From assembly GCF_030263895.1 (NCBI RefSeq), contig NZ_CP127161.1, positions 310,001 through 374,000 on the forward strand: a DNA stretch of 64,000 nt. The letters run 5' to 3'. The position numbers and the translations under genes were made by a program. Source of the DNA: Proteiniborus sp. MB09-C3 (GTDB lineage: Bacteria; Bacillota; Clostridia; Tissierellales; Proteiniboraceae). The notes under the pieces were generated by a model. That model did not search any database. It was not told the DNA's origin and saw only the letters and a list, made by a program, of their open reading frames with translations. Position 1 is the stretch's first letter. Each line of letters opens with the position of its first letter. Of this stretch, positions 1 to 8,470 are shown piece by piece.

Positions 1-97
1 TGCCATCTACTGCTCCTGCATTATATCCAATTCTATTTAAAAGACTTTGAATTAGTTTTACATTCGGACCTCTTGAGCCTAAAGTTAAAGTTTCCAT
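1..97 (-). CDS. Peptidoglycan-binding domain protein (N-terminal fragment, cut by window edge)
   Basis: On the minus strand an open frame starts at an ATG whose first base is 97 and runs off the left edge. It begins METLTLGSRGPNVKLIQSLL and continues with NRIGYNAGAVDG, the typical first repeat of a PG_binding_1 domain, which anchors cell-wall hydrolases and spore cortex-lytic enzymes to peptidoglycan. A GGGTGG ribosome binding site lies 7 nt upstream of this ATG. A second in-frame ATG at 103 is too close to that site. The gene diverges from the germination operon. What follows the domain is outside the window, so the enzymatic activity, if any, is unknown. Confidence 0.8.
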   Translation of the reverse strand, partial: METLTLGSRGPNVKLIQSLLNRIGYNAGAVDG

Positions 98-273
98 TTT
101 CATTCCACCCTTTTTGACTTTTAATATATTTTATAGCTTAAAAGTAAAATTGTGGCTGTCCAAATAGTTTTTATATCTATTATTTTAATAATCGACTTTA
201 AAAAATGGAATATATGACCTTAGTTTTGCAAATACTGATTGTTAAAAGTATATTATACAAGGTGGATATACAT

Positions 274-1767
274 ATGTTAAATTTTGAAAATATTATTTTA
301 TCTAAATCCTTAGAAAACAATATAGAAACAATTAAAAAAGTATTTAATGAAGATGATACTCTAATTATTAGACAATTTGAGAATCAGCATGATAGCAAAT
401 TAAAATGCTGTATCTTTTTTGTTGATGGAATGGCAAATACAGAAATGATTAGTGAAAATATTATTTCTCCCATAGTAACAAGCTCTGTGATAAAGTCTAG
501 TCGTAATACTATTCATACGCTCCAATATCAAGTATTGCTTTCTAGACAAATTACAAAAACAGACTCTCTAATTAGACTGATAGAAGCTATTATTAATGGA
601 GATACTGTTCTTCTTGTAGATAGTTTGTCTGAAGCCTTAATTATCAATACTAAGGATTGGCAAACAAGAGCTATAGAAGAGCCTCCATCTGAAAAGGTTT
701 TGAGGGGACCAAGAGAAGGGTTTACAGAATCTATTTTAGTGAATCTTTCTATGATAAGAAGGAAGGTCTCATCAAGTAAGCTCAAGTTTAAGCTTATAAC
801 ACTGGGTGAAGAAACACGTACAGAAGCATATATATGCTATATTGAAGAAATAGTAAACGAAAAAATACTAGATGAATTGTATAGAAGACTTAGCAGCTTC
901 AACATGGACGGAGTTTTAGCTGTAAACTACATACAAGAATTCATTAAAGATGCGCCGCTATCTCCTTTTAAAACAGTAGGTACTACTGAAAGACCTGATG
1001 TTGTAGCTGCTAAGCTGCTAGAAGGACGCATTGCCATTATTCTTGACGGTACACCTACTGCTATTACGCTGCCATATTTGTTTATTGAATATTTTCAATC
1101 TAATGAAGACTATTATCTAAGTTTTTATTTTGGATCTATCGGCAGAATATTGAGGATACTTGGATTTATCATTACAACTAGCGTTCCTGCCATCTATTTA
1201 GCGCTTGTTACTTTTCATCAAGAACTAATACCTACTCCGCTAGTTTTGAGCATATCTGCTGCTAGGCAAGGAGTTCCTTTTCCTACAGTTGTAGAACTCA
1301 TAGGAATGCTAACTGTTTTTGAGATATTGAGGGAAGCTGGCACGCGTATGCCTACATATATAGGTCAAGCATTAAGCATTGTAGGTGCATTGGTGCTAGG
1401 GCAGGCCGCAGTACAAGCAAGGTTTGTAAGTGCTCCAATAATCATTATTGTTGCATTGTCTGGTATCACGGGACTTATGATACCTGCTCTTACTGGAATT
1501 TCCATTATAGCTAGAACTGCTCTACTTCTTCTGTCTTCAGCTTTAGGATTATATGGTTATGTTTTTGGCATGCTAGGAATAGGAATACATTTATTCAGCA
1601 TACGTTCCTTCGGAGTACCATATATGTCAAATTTAACTTCTATGAAATTACAGGATTTAAAAGATACATTTATAAGAGCGCCATGGTGGTATATGGAATA
1701 TAGACCTCAATTTATTGCTTCTAAAAAGCTTAGAAGAAAAGCCTTTGGGGGAAAAAATAATGAATAG
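274..1767 (+). CDS. Spore germination protein, GerA (A-subunit) family
   Basis: A 497-residue A subunit of a nutrient germinant receptor, acting in the inner membrane of the dormant spore. The N-terminal half (about residues 1-245) is hydrophilic and the C-terminal half has the hydrophobic segments typical of GerA proteins, including TTSVPAIYLALVTFHQELIP. The start chosen is the ATG at 274 because AAGGTGG sits 8 nt upstream; the open frame extends further 5' but without a ribosome binding site. The stop overlaps the next gene by 8 nt, so translation is probably coupled. Genes for the C subunit, a small membrane protein and the B subunit follow. Such operons are normally transcribed by SigG in the forespore, but I could not identify a convincing SigG promoter by eye. 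Which germinant is recognised cannot be predicted. Confidence 0.93.
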   Translation: MLNFENIILSKSLENNIETIKKVFNEDDTLIIRQFENQHDSKLKCCIFFVDGMANTEMISENIISPIVTSSVIKSSRNTIHTLQYQVLLSRQITKTDSLIRLIEAIINGDTVLLVDSLSEALIINTKDWQTRAIEEPPSEKVLRGPREGFTESILVNLSMIRRKVSSSKLKFKLITLGEETRTEAYICYIEEIVNEKILDELYRRLSSFNMDGVLAVNYIQEFIKDAPLSPFKTVGTTERPDVVAAKLLEGRIAIILDGTPTAITLPYLFIEYFQSNEDYYLSFYFGSIGRILRILGFIITTSVPAIYLALVTFHQELIPTPLVLSISAARQGVPFPTVVELIGMLTVFEILREAGTRMPTYIGQALSIVGALVLGQAAVQARFVSAPIIIIVALSGITGLMIPALTGISIIARTALLLLSSALGLYGYVFGMLGIGIHLFSIRSFGVPYMSNLTSMKLQDLKDTFIRAPWWYMEYRPQFIASKKLRRKAFGGKNNE

Positions 1768-2917
1768 GCATTTTATTTTTTTCATCTTTATGTTCATTAT
1801 GATTTCATTTTTGCTTACTGGCTGCTGGAACTATAGAGAAATAGACAAATATGCCATAGTTTCTGGTCTAGCAATAGATAAAAATGAAAAAGGAGATGGC
1901 TTTTTACTTACTGCCGAAGTAATCGATATAAGACCAGGTATGAATGAAGTAAAAATAAGTTCAATAAGAGTGGAAGCAGAAGGTAATACAATATTTGATG
2001 CTATCAGAAATATGATAAAAATTTCTGGTAAGAGGCTGTACTGGGGTCATGCAAAAATTGTTATCATAAGCCAAGATGTTGCCAAAGATAGTATTATACC
2101 AATTGTAGACTGGATATCTAGAGATCAAGAACCGAGGCTTACTACAAATATTCTGGTTTCTATCGAAAAAACTGCAAATGAACTATTATCTCAAGAAAGT
2201 GTTACAACAGAAATACGTTCCTTTGAAATGAGCTATATGCTTGTGGGAAACCGTGTATTATCAAAGGCTCCAAAAGTAGGCGTTTATGAATTAATGAATG
2301 ACTTGTCATGCAGCGGCATATCTCCAGTCTTGCCAACTATTAGTATAACCACTAATGAAGGAAAAAGGACCTCAGAATTATCAGGAATAGCAGCATTTAA
2401 AGGGGATAAGCTGATTGGTTTCTTAGATGGTGAAGATGCTAAATTTTATCTTTTTATAAAAGACAAAATAGAGAGTGCATTGCTTGTGGCAAAAATAGAC
2501 GAAGGAAATTCAATTGATAATATTACATTAGAAGCATTCAAAAATAAAACAAAAATAAAGCCTGTATATGATGAAGGTAAACTATTGATGAAAATACATG
2601 TTAGGACAGAGGTTGTCATATCAGAAGAAGATAAAGGTAGAGATTATATCAGCGAAAAAGGTAGAGCTAAGCTTAAGACTTATGCTGAAGCGACTCTAGA
2701 AAAGGATATTGAAAATGTCATTAAAAAGGTACAAAGTAATTTTAAATCTGATATTTTTGGATTTGGTAAAATTGTTAGAGCTGAGATGCCATCTTTATGG
2801 AAGGATATTAAGAATGATTGGGATGATATTTTTAATAATCTGGAAGTAGAAGTAAAGGCTGAAATACAAATCAGAAATAGTGGACTTACTATATCCCCGA
2901 TTAAGGTAGGCGAATAG
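1760..2917 (+). CDS. Spore germination lipoprotein, GerC (Ger(x)C) family
   Basis: A 385-residue C subunit of the germinant receptor. The N-terminus has a lipoprotein signal: a hydrophobic stretch followed by the lipobox LLTGC with the acylated Cys at about residue 22, then WNYREIDKYAIVSGLAIDK, which is characteristic of Ger(x)C proteins. The rest is an extracytoplasmic domain on the outer face of the spore inner membrane. The ATG at 1760 is preceded by GGGGG and lies inside the last codons of the A-subunit gene. Length and order (A-C-small protein-B) fit clostridial ger operons. Confidence 0.92.
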   Translation: MNRHFIFFIFMFIMISFLLTGCWNYREIDKYAIVSGLAIDKNEKGDGFLLTAEVIDIRPGMNEVKISSIRVEAEGNTIFDAIRNMIKISGKRLYWGHAKIVIISQDVAKDSIIPIVDWISRDQEPRLTTNILVSIEKTANELLSQESVTTEIRSFEMSYMLVGNRVLSKAPKVGVYELMNDLSCSGISPVLPTISITTNEGKRTSELSGIAAFKGDKLIGFLDGEDAKFYLFIKDKIESALLVAKIDEGNSIDNITLEAFKNKTKIKPVYDEGKLLMKIHVRTEVVISEEDKGRDYISEKGRAKLKTYAEATLEKDIENVIKKVQSNFKSDIFGFGKIVRAEMPSLWKDIKNDWDDIFNNLEVEVKAEIQIRNSGLTISPIKVGE

Positions 2918-2919
2918 AC

Positions 2920-3135
2920 ATGATAATGATTTCATTTTTTTCTTTTTTATACGTTCTATTTATATTTACAGACTTAGTTCCAATCTATCGTGATAAAAAG
3001 TGGAAGCTGTTTTATATATATTCAATTATCACAGCAATTTCTTACATAATGATAATATTAATAGGATTTGATGTAAATATACCTAGTCCTGCACCAATTA
3101 TAAAAAAAGCTGTTACTTCAATTTTTAATTTATAG
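2920..3135 (+). CDS. Small two-helix membrane protein in the ger operon
   Basis: A 71-residue protein encoded 2 nt after the C-subunit gene and 37 nt before the B-subunit gene. Two hydrophobic helices are visible (about residues 3-20 and 29-49) joined by a short basic loop (YRDKKWK), and the tail contains PSPAPIIKKAV. Small membrane proteins (D subunits) are known in some ger operons and modulate receptor function; whether this one is homologous cannot be decided from sequence alone. The position and tight spacing argue that it is a real gene of the receptor. Confidence 0.7.
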   Translation: MIMISFFSFLYVLFIFTDLVPIYRDKKWKLFYIYSIITAISYIMIILIGFDVNIPSPAPIIKKAVTSIFNL

Positions 3136-3172
3136 TCATTTCTTATTTTCAATATTTAGGGGTGAAATTTAT

Positions 3173-4264
3173 ATGAAAAAGGAAATAATATCAGCTAAGC
3201 AAGGTGTCACAATTATGTCCATGTTCATAATAGGAAGTACCTTGATACTAGGTGGGGGCAAGAAAGCCAGTGAGGATACTTGGATTGCCATTATAATAAG
3301 CATGATTATGGTTCTGCCTATGCTTATTATTTATGCAAGGATCCTTAGTCTTTTTCCCGGTAAAAACTTATTCGAAATAGCAGAAGAAGTGTTTGGGAAA
3401 ATATTTGGTAAAGTCATCATTTTACTATTTACCCTATATTTCTTTTATTTAGGTGCCTTAGTCATCAGAAATGTTACTGAATTTGTTCAAATTGTTTCTT
3501 TCCCTGAGACACCTCAATTTTTCATTGCATTTTCTATTGGTCTATTAGCTATTTATATGGTCAAGAGCGGTATTGAAGTATTAGGGAGACTGACGGAGTC
3601 TCTTCTTTATTTAATAATTCTTATAGCTATTTGCACTATTTTTTTATCCATAAGTAAAATGGAATCAATCAATATAAAGCCAGTGCTGTATGATGGGTGG
3701 AAGCCAGTTTTAGAAAGCGGATTCTCTTTATTTGCATTTCCTTTTGCAGAAACAGTTATTTTCACAGTGGTTTTAGGTTCTTTAAAGCAAAACAGTAAAC
3801 CCTATAAAGTTTATATAGGAGGTTTGATTATAGGAGGAGCTTTTATATTAATAATATCTGTAAGAAATATTTTAATCCTCGGTATTTCAAACATGCTTAT
3901 CCATTACTTTCCAACCTATTCTGCCGTTTCTTTGATAGAAATAGGAGACTTTCTTGAACGCATTGAAACAATTGCAGTTATAGTATTCATATTGTCTAGC
4001 TTTGTGAAAATTAGTATATGCTTATTTTCAGCCAGCATGGGTTTTGCAAGCTTGTTTAATTTTAAGGATCACACACAGATAACTGCTCCTATAGCATTCT
4101 TAATGCTGAATCTCTCTATTATAGTCTATAATAGTATAATGGAGATGTTTGAATGGCTAGATATTTATCCCTACTATGCAATACCTTTTCAAATAATATT
4201 GCCGCTAATAGTTTGGATAGCCGCTGAAGTGAAAACTAAATCTAGAATTCCAAGCGAAGGTTAG
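3173..4264 (+). CDS. Spore germination protein, GerB (B-subunit) family permease
   Basis: A 363-residue integral membrane protein of the amino acid/polyamine permease-like endospore germination family; about ten hydrophobic segments fill the whole length. The start MKKEIISAKQGVTIMSMFII, with GSTLILGGG close behind, is typical of B subunits. AGGGGTGA lies about 7 nt before the ATG. B subunits of germinant receptors bind the nutrient germinant. It is the last gene of the operon and is followed within 25 nt by an intrinsic terminator. Confidence 0.92.
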   Translation: MKKEIISAKQGVTIMSMFIIGSTLILGGGKKASEDTWIAIIISMIMVLPMLIIYARILSLFPGKNLFEIAEEVFGKIFGKVIILLFTLYFFYLGALVIRNVTEFVQIVSFPETPQFFIAFSIGLLAIYMVKSGIEVLGRLTESLLYLIILIAICTIFLSISKMESINIKPVLYDGWKPVLESGFSLFAFPFAETVIFTVVLGSLKQNSKPYKVYIGGLIIGGAFILIISVRNILILGISNMLIHYFPTYSAVSLIEIGDFLERIETIAVIVFILSSFVKISICLFSASMGFASLFNFKDHTQITAPIAFLMLNLSIIVYNSIMEMFEWLDIYPYYAIPFQIILPLIVWIAAEVKTKSRIPSEG

Positions 4265-4287
4265 TGGACTGACTGGAATAAAACAAT

Positions 4288-4315
4288 AAAACCTGAAGAA
4301 TTATCTCCAGGTTTT
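4288..4315. terminator. Bidirectional intrinsic terminator between ger operon and csp
   Basis: Inverted repeat AAAACCTG / CAGGTTTT (4288-4295 and 4308-4315) with a 12-nt loop, flanked by T runs on the + strand. It lies between the convergent ger operon and cold-shock gene and can serve both. Confidence 0.8.
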
Positions 4316-4331
4316 TGTTCGTCTTGTAAAA

Positions 4332-4529
4332 TTATAATATTGTAATGTTTTCAGCTTGTGGGCCTTTTGCTCCATTAACAACATTAAATGTTACTTTTTG
4401 ACCTTCTTCTAAAGTTTTGAATCCGTCTTTGTTGATTTGTGAGAAATGTGCAAATACGTCATTTCCTTCTTCTGTAGTGATGAATCCAAATCCTTTTTCT
4501 GAATTAAACCATTTTACTGTACCATTCAT
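4332..4529 (-). CDS. Cold-shock protein (CspA family)
   Basis: A 65-residue single cold-shock domain, the full length of the family. The RNA-binding motifs RNP1 (KGFGFI) and RNP2 (VFAHF) are intact. Such proteins bind single-stranded RNA and act as RNA chaperones in the cytoplasm, melting structure at low temperature. Start ATG at 4529 with GGAGG 8-9 nt upstream. The gene stands alone behind a leader of about 150 nt that can fold into a long hairpin ending at the Shine-Dalgarno sequence (separate entry), as in other csp messages with long structured leaders. Confidence 0.97.
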   Translation of the reverse strand: MNGTVKWFNSEKGFGFITTEEGNDVFAHFSQINKDGFKTLEEGQKVTFNVVNGAKGPQAENITIL

Positions 4530-4542
4530 GTTTTATTACCTC

Positions 4543-4596
4543 CGAAATTTTTATTCCTTTAATTCTCGGTAAAATTAAATGCTAATAAAAATTTCG
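4543..4596 (-). promoter_or_regulatory. Long leader hairpin abutting the csp ribosome binding site
   Basis: A perfect 13-bp inverted repeat (CGAAATTTTTATT at 4543-4555, AATAAAAATTTCG at 4584-4596) with an inner 7-bp stem (TTTAATT 4558-4564, AATTAAA 4573-4579). In the mRNA the 3' arm ends on the first G of the GGAGG Shine-Dalgarno sequence (4539-4543). It may modulate ribosome access or mRNA stability with temperature; the structure is visible, the function is inferred. Confidence 0.6.
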
Positions 4597-4685
4597 AAAA
4601 TCTATATCATCACTTAATTTCCTTTTAGATAGTTCGAAAAATATTCTTACATAATTATTTTACTTCTGAATTAAGGTTCTCTATT

Positions 4686-4713
4686 AGTATATCCTATATA
4701 AAAAATATTACAA
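4686..4713 (-). promoter_or_regulatory. Candidate SigA promoter of the csp gene
   Basis: Minus-strand TTGTAA (4708-4713), 16-nt spacer, TATACT (4686-4691). Transcription from here would give a leader of about 150 nt, the usual csp arrangement. Confidence 0.5.
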
Positions 4714-4770
4714 GTGTTTTTTTCAAATTCCCTAAATTTAACCATGAAAAATAACTATAATTAATTTTAT

Positions 4771-5664
4771 TTAAAATTTACGTCCACCTCCACCGTGGCT
4801 TCTCCCACTACTGGAACTATGCGTAGTACTTCTTCCACTACCGGAACTATGGGTAGTGCTTCTTCTACTGCTTTTAGAATTAGAATCATTATCAATGCGT
4901 ACAAATGTTACTCTAGTGTTTACATGAAAATCCTGACTATTAATAAGCCTAAATGAATTTTTATCTAAATAAGTGCTCTGATTAGTAGTAGTCCTTCCTT
5001 TATTGTTAATAGCCATGACCCCAACAGATATACCCCCTATGCCAAATGAAATAAGTAGGTAAATTAATAATCTATTTGCTAAGTCACTTTGCTTTGAAGT
5101 AGATATATCCATACTGTCATTTGGATATGCTCCAGTATTTTCTTTAGTAGAATTTCCAGTGTTTTCGTCATATGAGTACTGATTAGAAGGAATACCTTTT
5201 TGCACATAATACTCCACTTCGTTTAAAAAGGCTTCTGCTCCTTCACTATAATTTTCCTCTGTGAGACAAATGTATACCTTGTCTAAAATACTATTTATCC
5301 TTACATCTGTAAAATACTCAATCGCTTTTCCACAGGTGGAAATATAAACCTCTCGGTCAGCCATATTTATAAGTAAAATCAATCCATCGTAGCTATCTCC
5401 ATATCCGAAGTCATTTTCATCATAAAAATCATCAGCATAATCGCGAGAAGTTTTTCCTTTATTATCCGCTATTGTAAGGATAACAGTATCCAAGCTTAGT
5501 TTTTCGCTTAATTCCGCTGCTTTTATTTGCAATGCTTCTTCCTGAGCTTCAGAAAACAGGTCTGCCTCATCGTAAACCTTTTGATCTACGGCATAGGAAC
5601 GTCCTCCAATCAGGGCTACTAATAATATGGCTGTTATTAGGATAATCCTTAGCTCTTTTCTCAT
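4771..5664 (-). CDS. TPM-domain membrane protein (YdjH/YgcG-like)
   Basis: A 297-residue protein with an N-terminal signal/anchor segment (residues 5-25), an extracytoplasmic TPM domain (about 28-150, opening with VYDEADLFSEAQEEAL), a transmembrane helix (about 198-220) and a cytoplasmic tail that ends in two copies of RSTTHSSxSG followed by SHGGGGRKF. TPM domains occur in thylakoid and bacterial membrane proteins linked to membrane stress or membrane-protein quality control. The ATG at 5664 is chosen because GGAGG lies 9 nt upstream and because it overlaps the upstream stop as ATGA, a classic coupling. The gene set matches Bacillus subtilis YdjG-YdjH-YdjI. Confidence 0.82.
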   Translation of the reverse strand: MRKELRIILITAILLVALIGGRSYAVDQKVYDEADLFSEAQEEALQIKAAELSEKLSLDTVILTIADNKGKTSRDYADDFYDENDFGYGDSYDGLILLINMADREVYISTCGKAIEYFTDVRINSILDKVYICLTEENYSEGAEAFLNEVEYYVQKGIPSNQYSYDENTGNSTKENTGAYPNDSMDISTSKQSDLANRLLIYLLISFGIGGISVGVMAINNKGRTTTNQSTYLDKNSFRLINSQDFHVNTRVTFVRIDNDSNSKSSRRSTTHSSGSGRSTTHSSSSGRSHGGGGRKF

Positions 5665-6722
5665 AGGAACATACCTCCTATAGAAAGAATACCAAATACA
5701 AGCCCTGAAATAATTCCAAACCAAGCAGCCATCCTTGCCTTACTTAAAGGGAGGCTTCCTGCAATCTTTCCTGTCTGCCCATTCATCGCAAATACATAGG
5801 TCTTACCTTTATAATTGTAAGTAAATATCCAGGCAGGAAGCAAAACATAGGCTGCTTCTGATTTATATATATCTATACCACTATTTCTCACTGTTACACT
5901 GCTATATCCTTGTATAGTATTACGGAGCAGCGTATCTGTATATCCATTAACCCGTTCAGATATTCTGCCAAATACGGCTTCTTTATCCACATCATATTTT
6001 TCTGCCATATAACCAGACAGGTAAGACATAGAAAAGTCCACCATTTGACTATAATCGTAGGGTTCTAAAGTTTCCATCAACCTATCATCTGCTTTTTTTG
6101 ATCCATCTGCAGGTATTCCACTAAAGCTAGTAGTAGCAGCCCTAGTTACATCATAATATTTTGTCTCAGTATATCTTTTATTTCCACTTACCCATGTACG
6201 GACCTTTCTTCCCTCTGCATTTATTTTTCCTCTCGCTTCACAATCAAATAGCCAAAATGGAATATATATTCCAGAAAGCAGTTCTAACTGAGAGTTTGAT
6301 GTAAATTGCCTTGAAAGTAAAGGTTTCTTTTTACACCATTTTATAAATATGTCTCTGGCAGCTTCCTTTTTAAATTTAAAGGGAATTACTTTCGCAGGTC
6401 TATATTCTCCTGAAAGCTGTTTTGGTATTATTGCAGGATTGTGACAGTAGTAGCAAAAAGTTGCAGCAGTTGTTTCATCAGTTACTATCTCTGCACCACA
6501 GCTTGTGCAGCTATATACCCTTGCTTTTTCTGCGAATTCAGTGTCCTCCTGGGATGCTTGCTGCTCAAAAGAGTCATCCTTGGGATTTTCATCATTTGCA
6601 AGAGCTTTTACTTCTTCGTTATTAAAATCACTTAAACAAAATTCACATTTCCAGTTTTGTGAATCAGCGTTAAATTCTAGTGCTCCTCCGCAGTTTGGAC
6701 ATTTATAAGTAACAATAGCCAC
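5661..6722 (-). CDS. Double zinc-ribbon membrane protein (YdjG-like)
   Basis: About 353 residues. Two zinc ribbons are visible: YKCPNCGG...WKCEFC near the N-terminus and YSCTSCGAEI...CYYCH around residues 70-95. A central conserved region (PAKVIPFKFKKEAARDIF, then GIYIPFWLFDCEARGKI) and a C-terminal hydrophobic segment (MAAWFGIISGLVFGILSIGG) follow. In B. subtilis the homologous YdjG works with YdjH to bring the SPFH protein YdjI to the membrane. The start is uncertain: AGAAGG is 8 nt before the GTG at 6722, 5 nt before a TTG at 6725, and too close to a GTG at 6731. It overlaps the TPM gene by 4 nt. Confidence 0.82.
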   Translation of the reverse strand: MAIVTYKCPNCGGALEFNADSQNWKCEFCLSDFNNEEVKALANDENPKDDSFEQQASQEDTEFAEKARVYSCTSCGAEIVTDETTAATFCYYCHNPAIIPKQLSGEYRPAKVIPFKFKKEAARDIFIKWCKKKPLLSRQFTSNSQLELLSGIYIPFWLFDCEARGKINAEGRKVRTWVSGNKRYTETKYYDVTRAATTSFSGIPADGSKKADDRLMETLEPYDYSQMVDFSMSYLSGYMAEKYDVDKEAVFGRISERVNGYTDTLLRNTIQGYSSVTVRNSGIDIYKSEAAYVLLPAWIFTYNYKGKTYVFAMNGQTGKIAGSLPLSKARMAAWFGIISGLVFGILSIGGMFL

Positions 6723-6745
6723 CAATGTCACCTTCTCTTTTAAAA

Positions 6746-8080
6746 TTATTTTACATCATCTTCATTAAAAGGGTCTCCACATTCAGGACAGAACTTTGGC
6801 ATCTTGTCAAAGTCCTTAGGTTCAAAGCCACACTTGTTGCATTTATATTTTTTAGGTCCCTCTGGCTTTTTTGAACCACATTCAGAACAGAAGTTTCCTG
6901 TATTTACTGTGCCACATTTACAAGTCCACGAATCTTGATCATTGCTTGGCTTGGCCTTTCCACATTGAGTACAAAAGCGGCTTGTATTAGCCTGACCGCA
7001 ACCACATTTCCAGCCTTCAGTATGGGCTGTGTCAGTAGTTGATGCCTCTTGTTTACTTTGAGCCCTTTGTTGCTCTTGCTGCTGCATTTGAAGCCTATTA
7101 GTCTGTGAAGCTGCATCCATAAAACCGCCTGCTCCTTGCAGACCCATACCTACTCCCATAAAGCCTGTCATAGAACCATTTGCATTGGAGCCAGCCGACT
7201 CTATTCCTCTAGCAATGGAGCCTTGGACATAGCCTTCTCTAATTGAAGCATCCGATAGCATAGCTCCTTGATTTCGCATATTTATTAGCTTCTGGGATTC
7301 TTCATCATATGAAATACTAGAGATTCCTACAGATTGAATCTGCATGCCACGCATTTGACTCCAATCGTTGTCTAGTACTGTTGACATATATTTTGCAAGC
7401 TCCATGCTTTTTGAAGCCACAAGAGAAATTCTTATTCCATCGACAGACATTTGATTGATAGCAGATTGTAGTGCCGTTAGAAACTCTGATAAATACTGCT
7501 CATTGATGTCATTGATATCCACTTGAGACTTATCCTTTGGAATTGCTTCCATATAAAATTTAAGTGGATCTAATATTTTAATAGAATAAGTTCCATGTGC
7601 TCTTAAAAATAGCTCAGCATTGTAAAAATTATCAAAATAATTGACGGGATTACGTGTTCCAAATTTAATCCCCTTAACCTCTTGAAGATTTATATAATAT
7701 ACTTTTTGGACAGTAGGCGTTACACCGCCAAACTTAAAACGATTAAATGTCTCTTTTAAAGAATCTCCAAACTGACCATTAAACATTGAAGGTAAAGTTG
7801 AATTGCTAACTTTGTAATATCCCTCTTCTGCTGTATAATCAACTATTTTTCCACCTTCAACCAGCATCATAAACTGATTTGGATATACATGGATAATAGA
7901 GCCATTTGACACCGTATTATCTGTGCCTTTCTTATTGCTGTTACGCCTATCCTTTGCTCTTACTTTGACCCCAGATGTCATAACTGTGGTATCGCTCATT
8001 TCCTGCGGCTCGATGACTTCTAGCCATTGATCTGCAAATCCTCCTCCTATAGAGCTAAAAGCAGCTTTAATTATTCCCAT
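6746..8080 (-). CDS. SPFH/band-7 protein with C-terminal zinc ribbons (YdjI-like)
   Basis: A 444-residue cytoplasmic SPFH-domain protein (domain about residues 30-240), then a Gly/Gln-rich linker (MQQQEQQRAQSKQ) and three C-terminal zinc ribbons: WKCGCGQANTSRFCTQCG, WTCKCGTVNTGNFCSECG and YKCNKCG...FCPECG. SPFH proteins form oligomeric membrane scaffolds; in B. subtilis YdjI is recruited by YdjG/YdjH and belongs to a PspA-containing membrane-stress system. No pspA-like gene accompanies it here. GGAGGG lies 6 nt before the ATG at 8080. The gene is first in the three-gene operon. Confidence 0.87.
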   Translation of the reverse strand: MGIIKAAFSSIGGGFADQWLEVIEPQEMSDTTVMTSGVKVRAKDRRNSNKKGTDNTVSNGSIIHVYPNQFMMLVEGGKIVDYTAEEGYYKVSNSTLPSMFNGQFGDSLKETFNRFKFGGVTPTVQKVYYINLQEVKGIKFGTRNPVNYFDNFYNAELFLRAHGTYSIKILDPLKFYMEAIPKDKSQVDINDINEQYLSEFLTALQSAINQMSVDGIRISLVASKSMELAKYMSTVLDNDWSQMRGMQIQSVGISSISYDEESQKLINMRNQGAMLSDASIREGYVQGSIARGIESAGSNANGSMTGFMGVGMGLQGAGGFMDAASQTNRLQMQQQEQQRAQSKQEASTTDTAHTEGWKCGCGQANTSRFCTQCGKAKPSNDQDSWTCKCGTVNTGNFCSECGSKKPEGPKKYKCNKCGFEPKDFDKMPKFCPECGDPFNEDDVK

Positions 8081-8418
8081 AGTATCCCTCCAAAAAAACT
8101 ATTTATATTTCATACTTATTTTAAAATACATGTAATTATACTTATTCGTTTAATGCTTTAATCTCAATATTCACGACTTTTTCTGTTTGGATTTTATCCT
8201 AGAAATGCTTGTCCAAGAAATCAGTCAAACGCCCCACATAAGGCATCTACCTTTTTATATCCATTCCTTTCTTCATCAATTGAAATCAAGCTGAACTAAT
8301 TATGCGTAGCTGTAGGTTATTTACTTAAGTTTGATTTTATAACATTTTCGTACTTTTTTAAAGTATAGTTTATCACTATAGATATGCTTTAATTATTTCT
8401 CAGCTTCAAAAAAAGCAG
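8081..8418. other. Intergenic region without recognisable gene
   Basis: No ORF with a ribosome binding site. The minus strand at about 8190-8260 reads as short coding-like stretches (KKVDALCGAF, FLGQAFLG) broken by stops, possibly the relic of a gene, too short to identify. The region must also hold the promoter of the SPFH operon. Confidence 0.3.
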
Positions 8419-8448
8419 ATACCTCTTCTGATTTTTCAGAAGAGGTAT
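8419..8448. terminator. Strong bidirectional terminator after the MATE gene
   Basis: Perfect 13-bp stem ATACCTCTTCTGA / TCAGAAGAGGTAT (8419-8431, 8436-8448) with a 4-nt loop. A seven-T run follows on the minus strand. Confidence 0.88.
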
Positions 8449-8470
8449 TTACCTTTTTAAATAGGTTAAT

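Noticed and set aside
205-273. Longer start for the GerA-family protein at 205
   Set aside because: No ribosome binding site there, whereas the ATG at 274 has AAGGTGG at good spacing and gives the usual N-terminus.
4800-4860. Repetitive Ser/His/Gly codons at the end of the TPM gene as a tandem DNA repeat
   Set aside because: Only two imperfect copies, and they are in-frame protein repeats typical of TPM-protein tails.
6422-6708. Several overlapping + strand ORFs opposite the zinc-ribbon gene
   Set aside because: Shadows of the real gene: no ribosome binding sites, no homology, and cysteine codons of the zinc ribbons produce the open frames.
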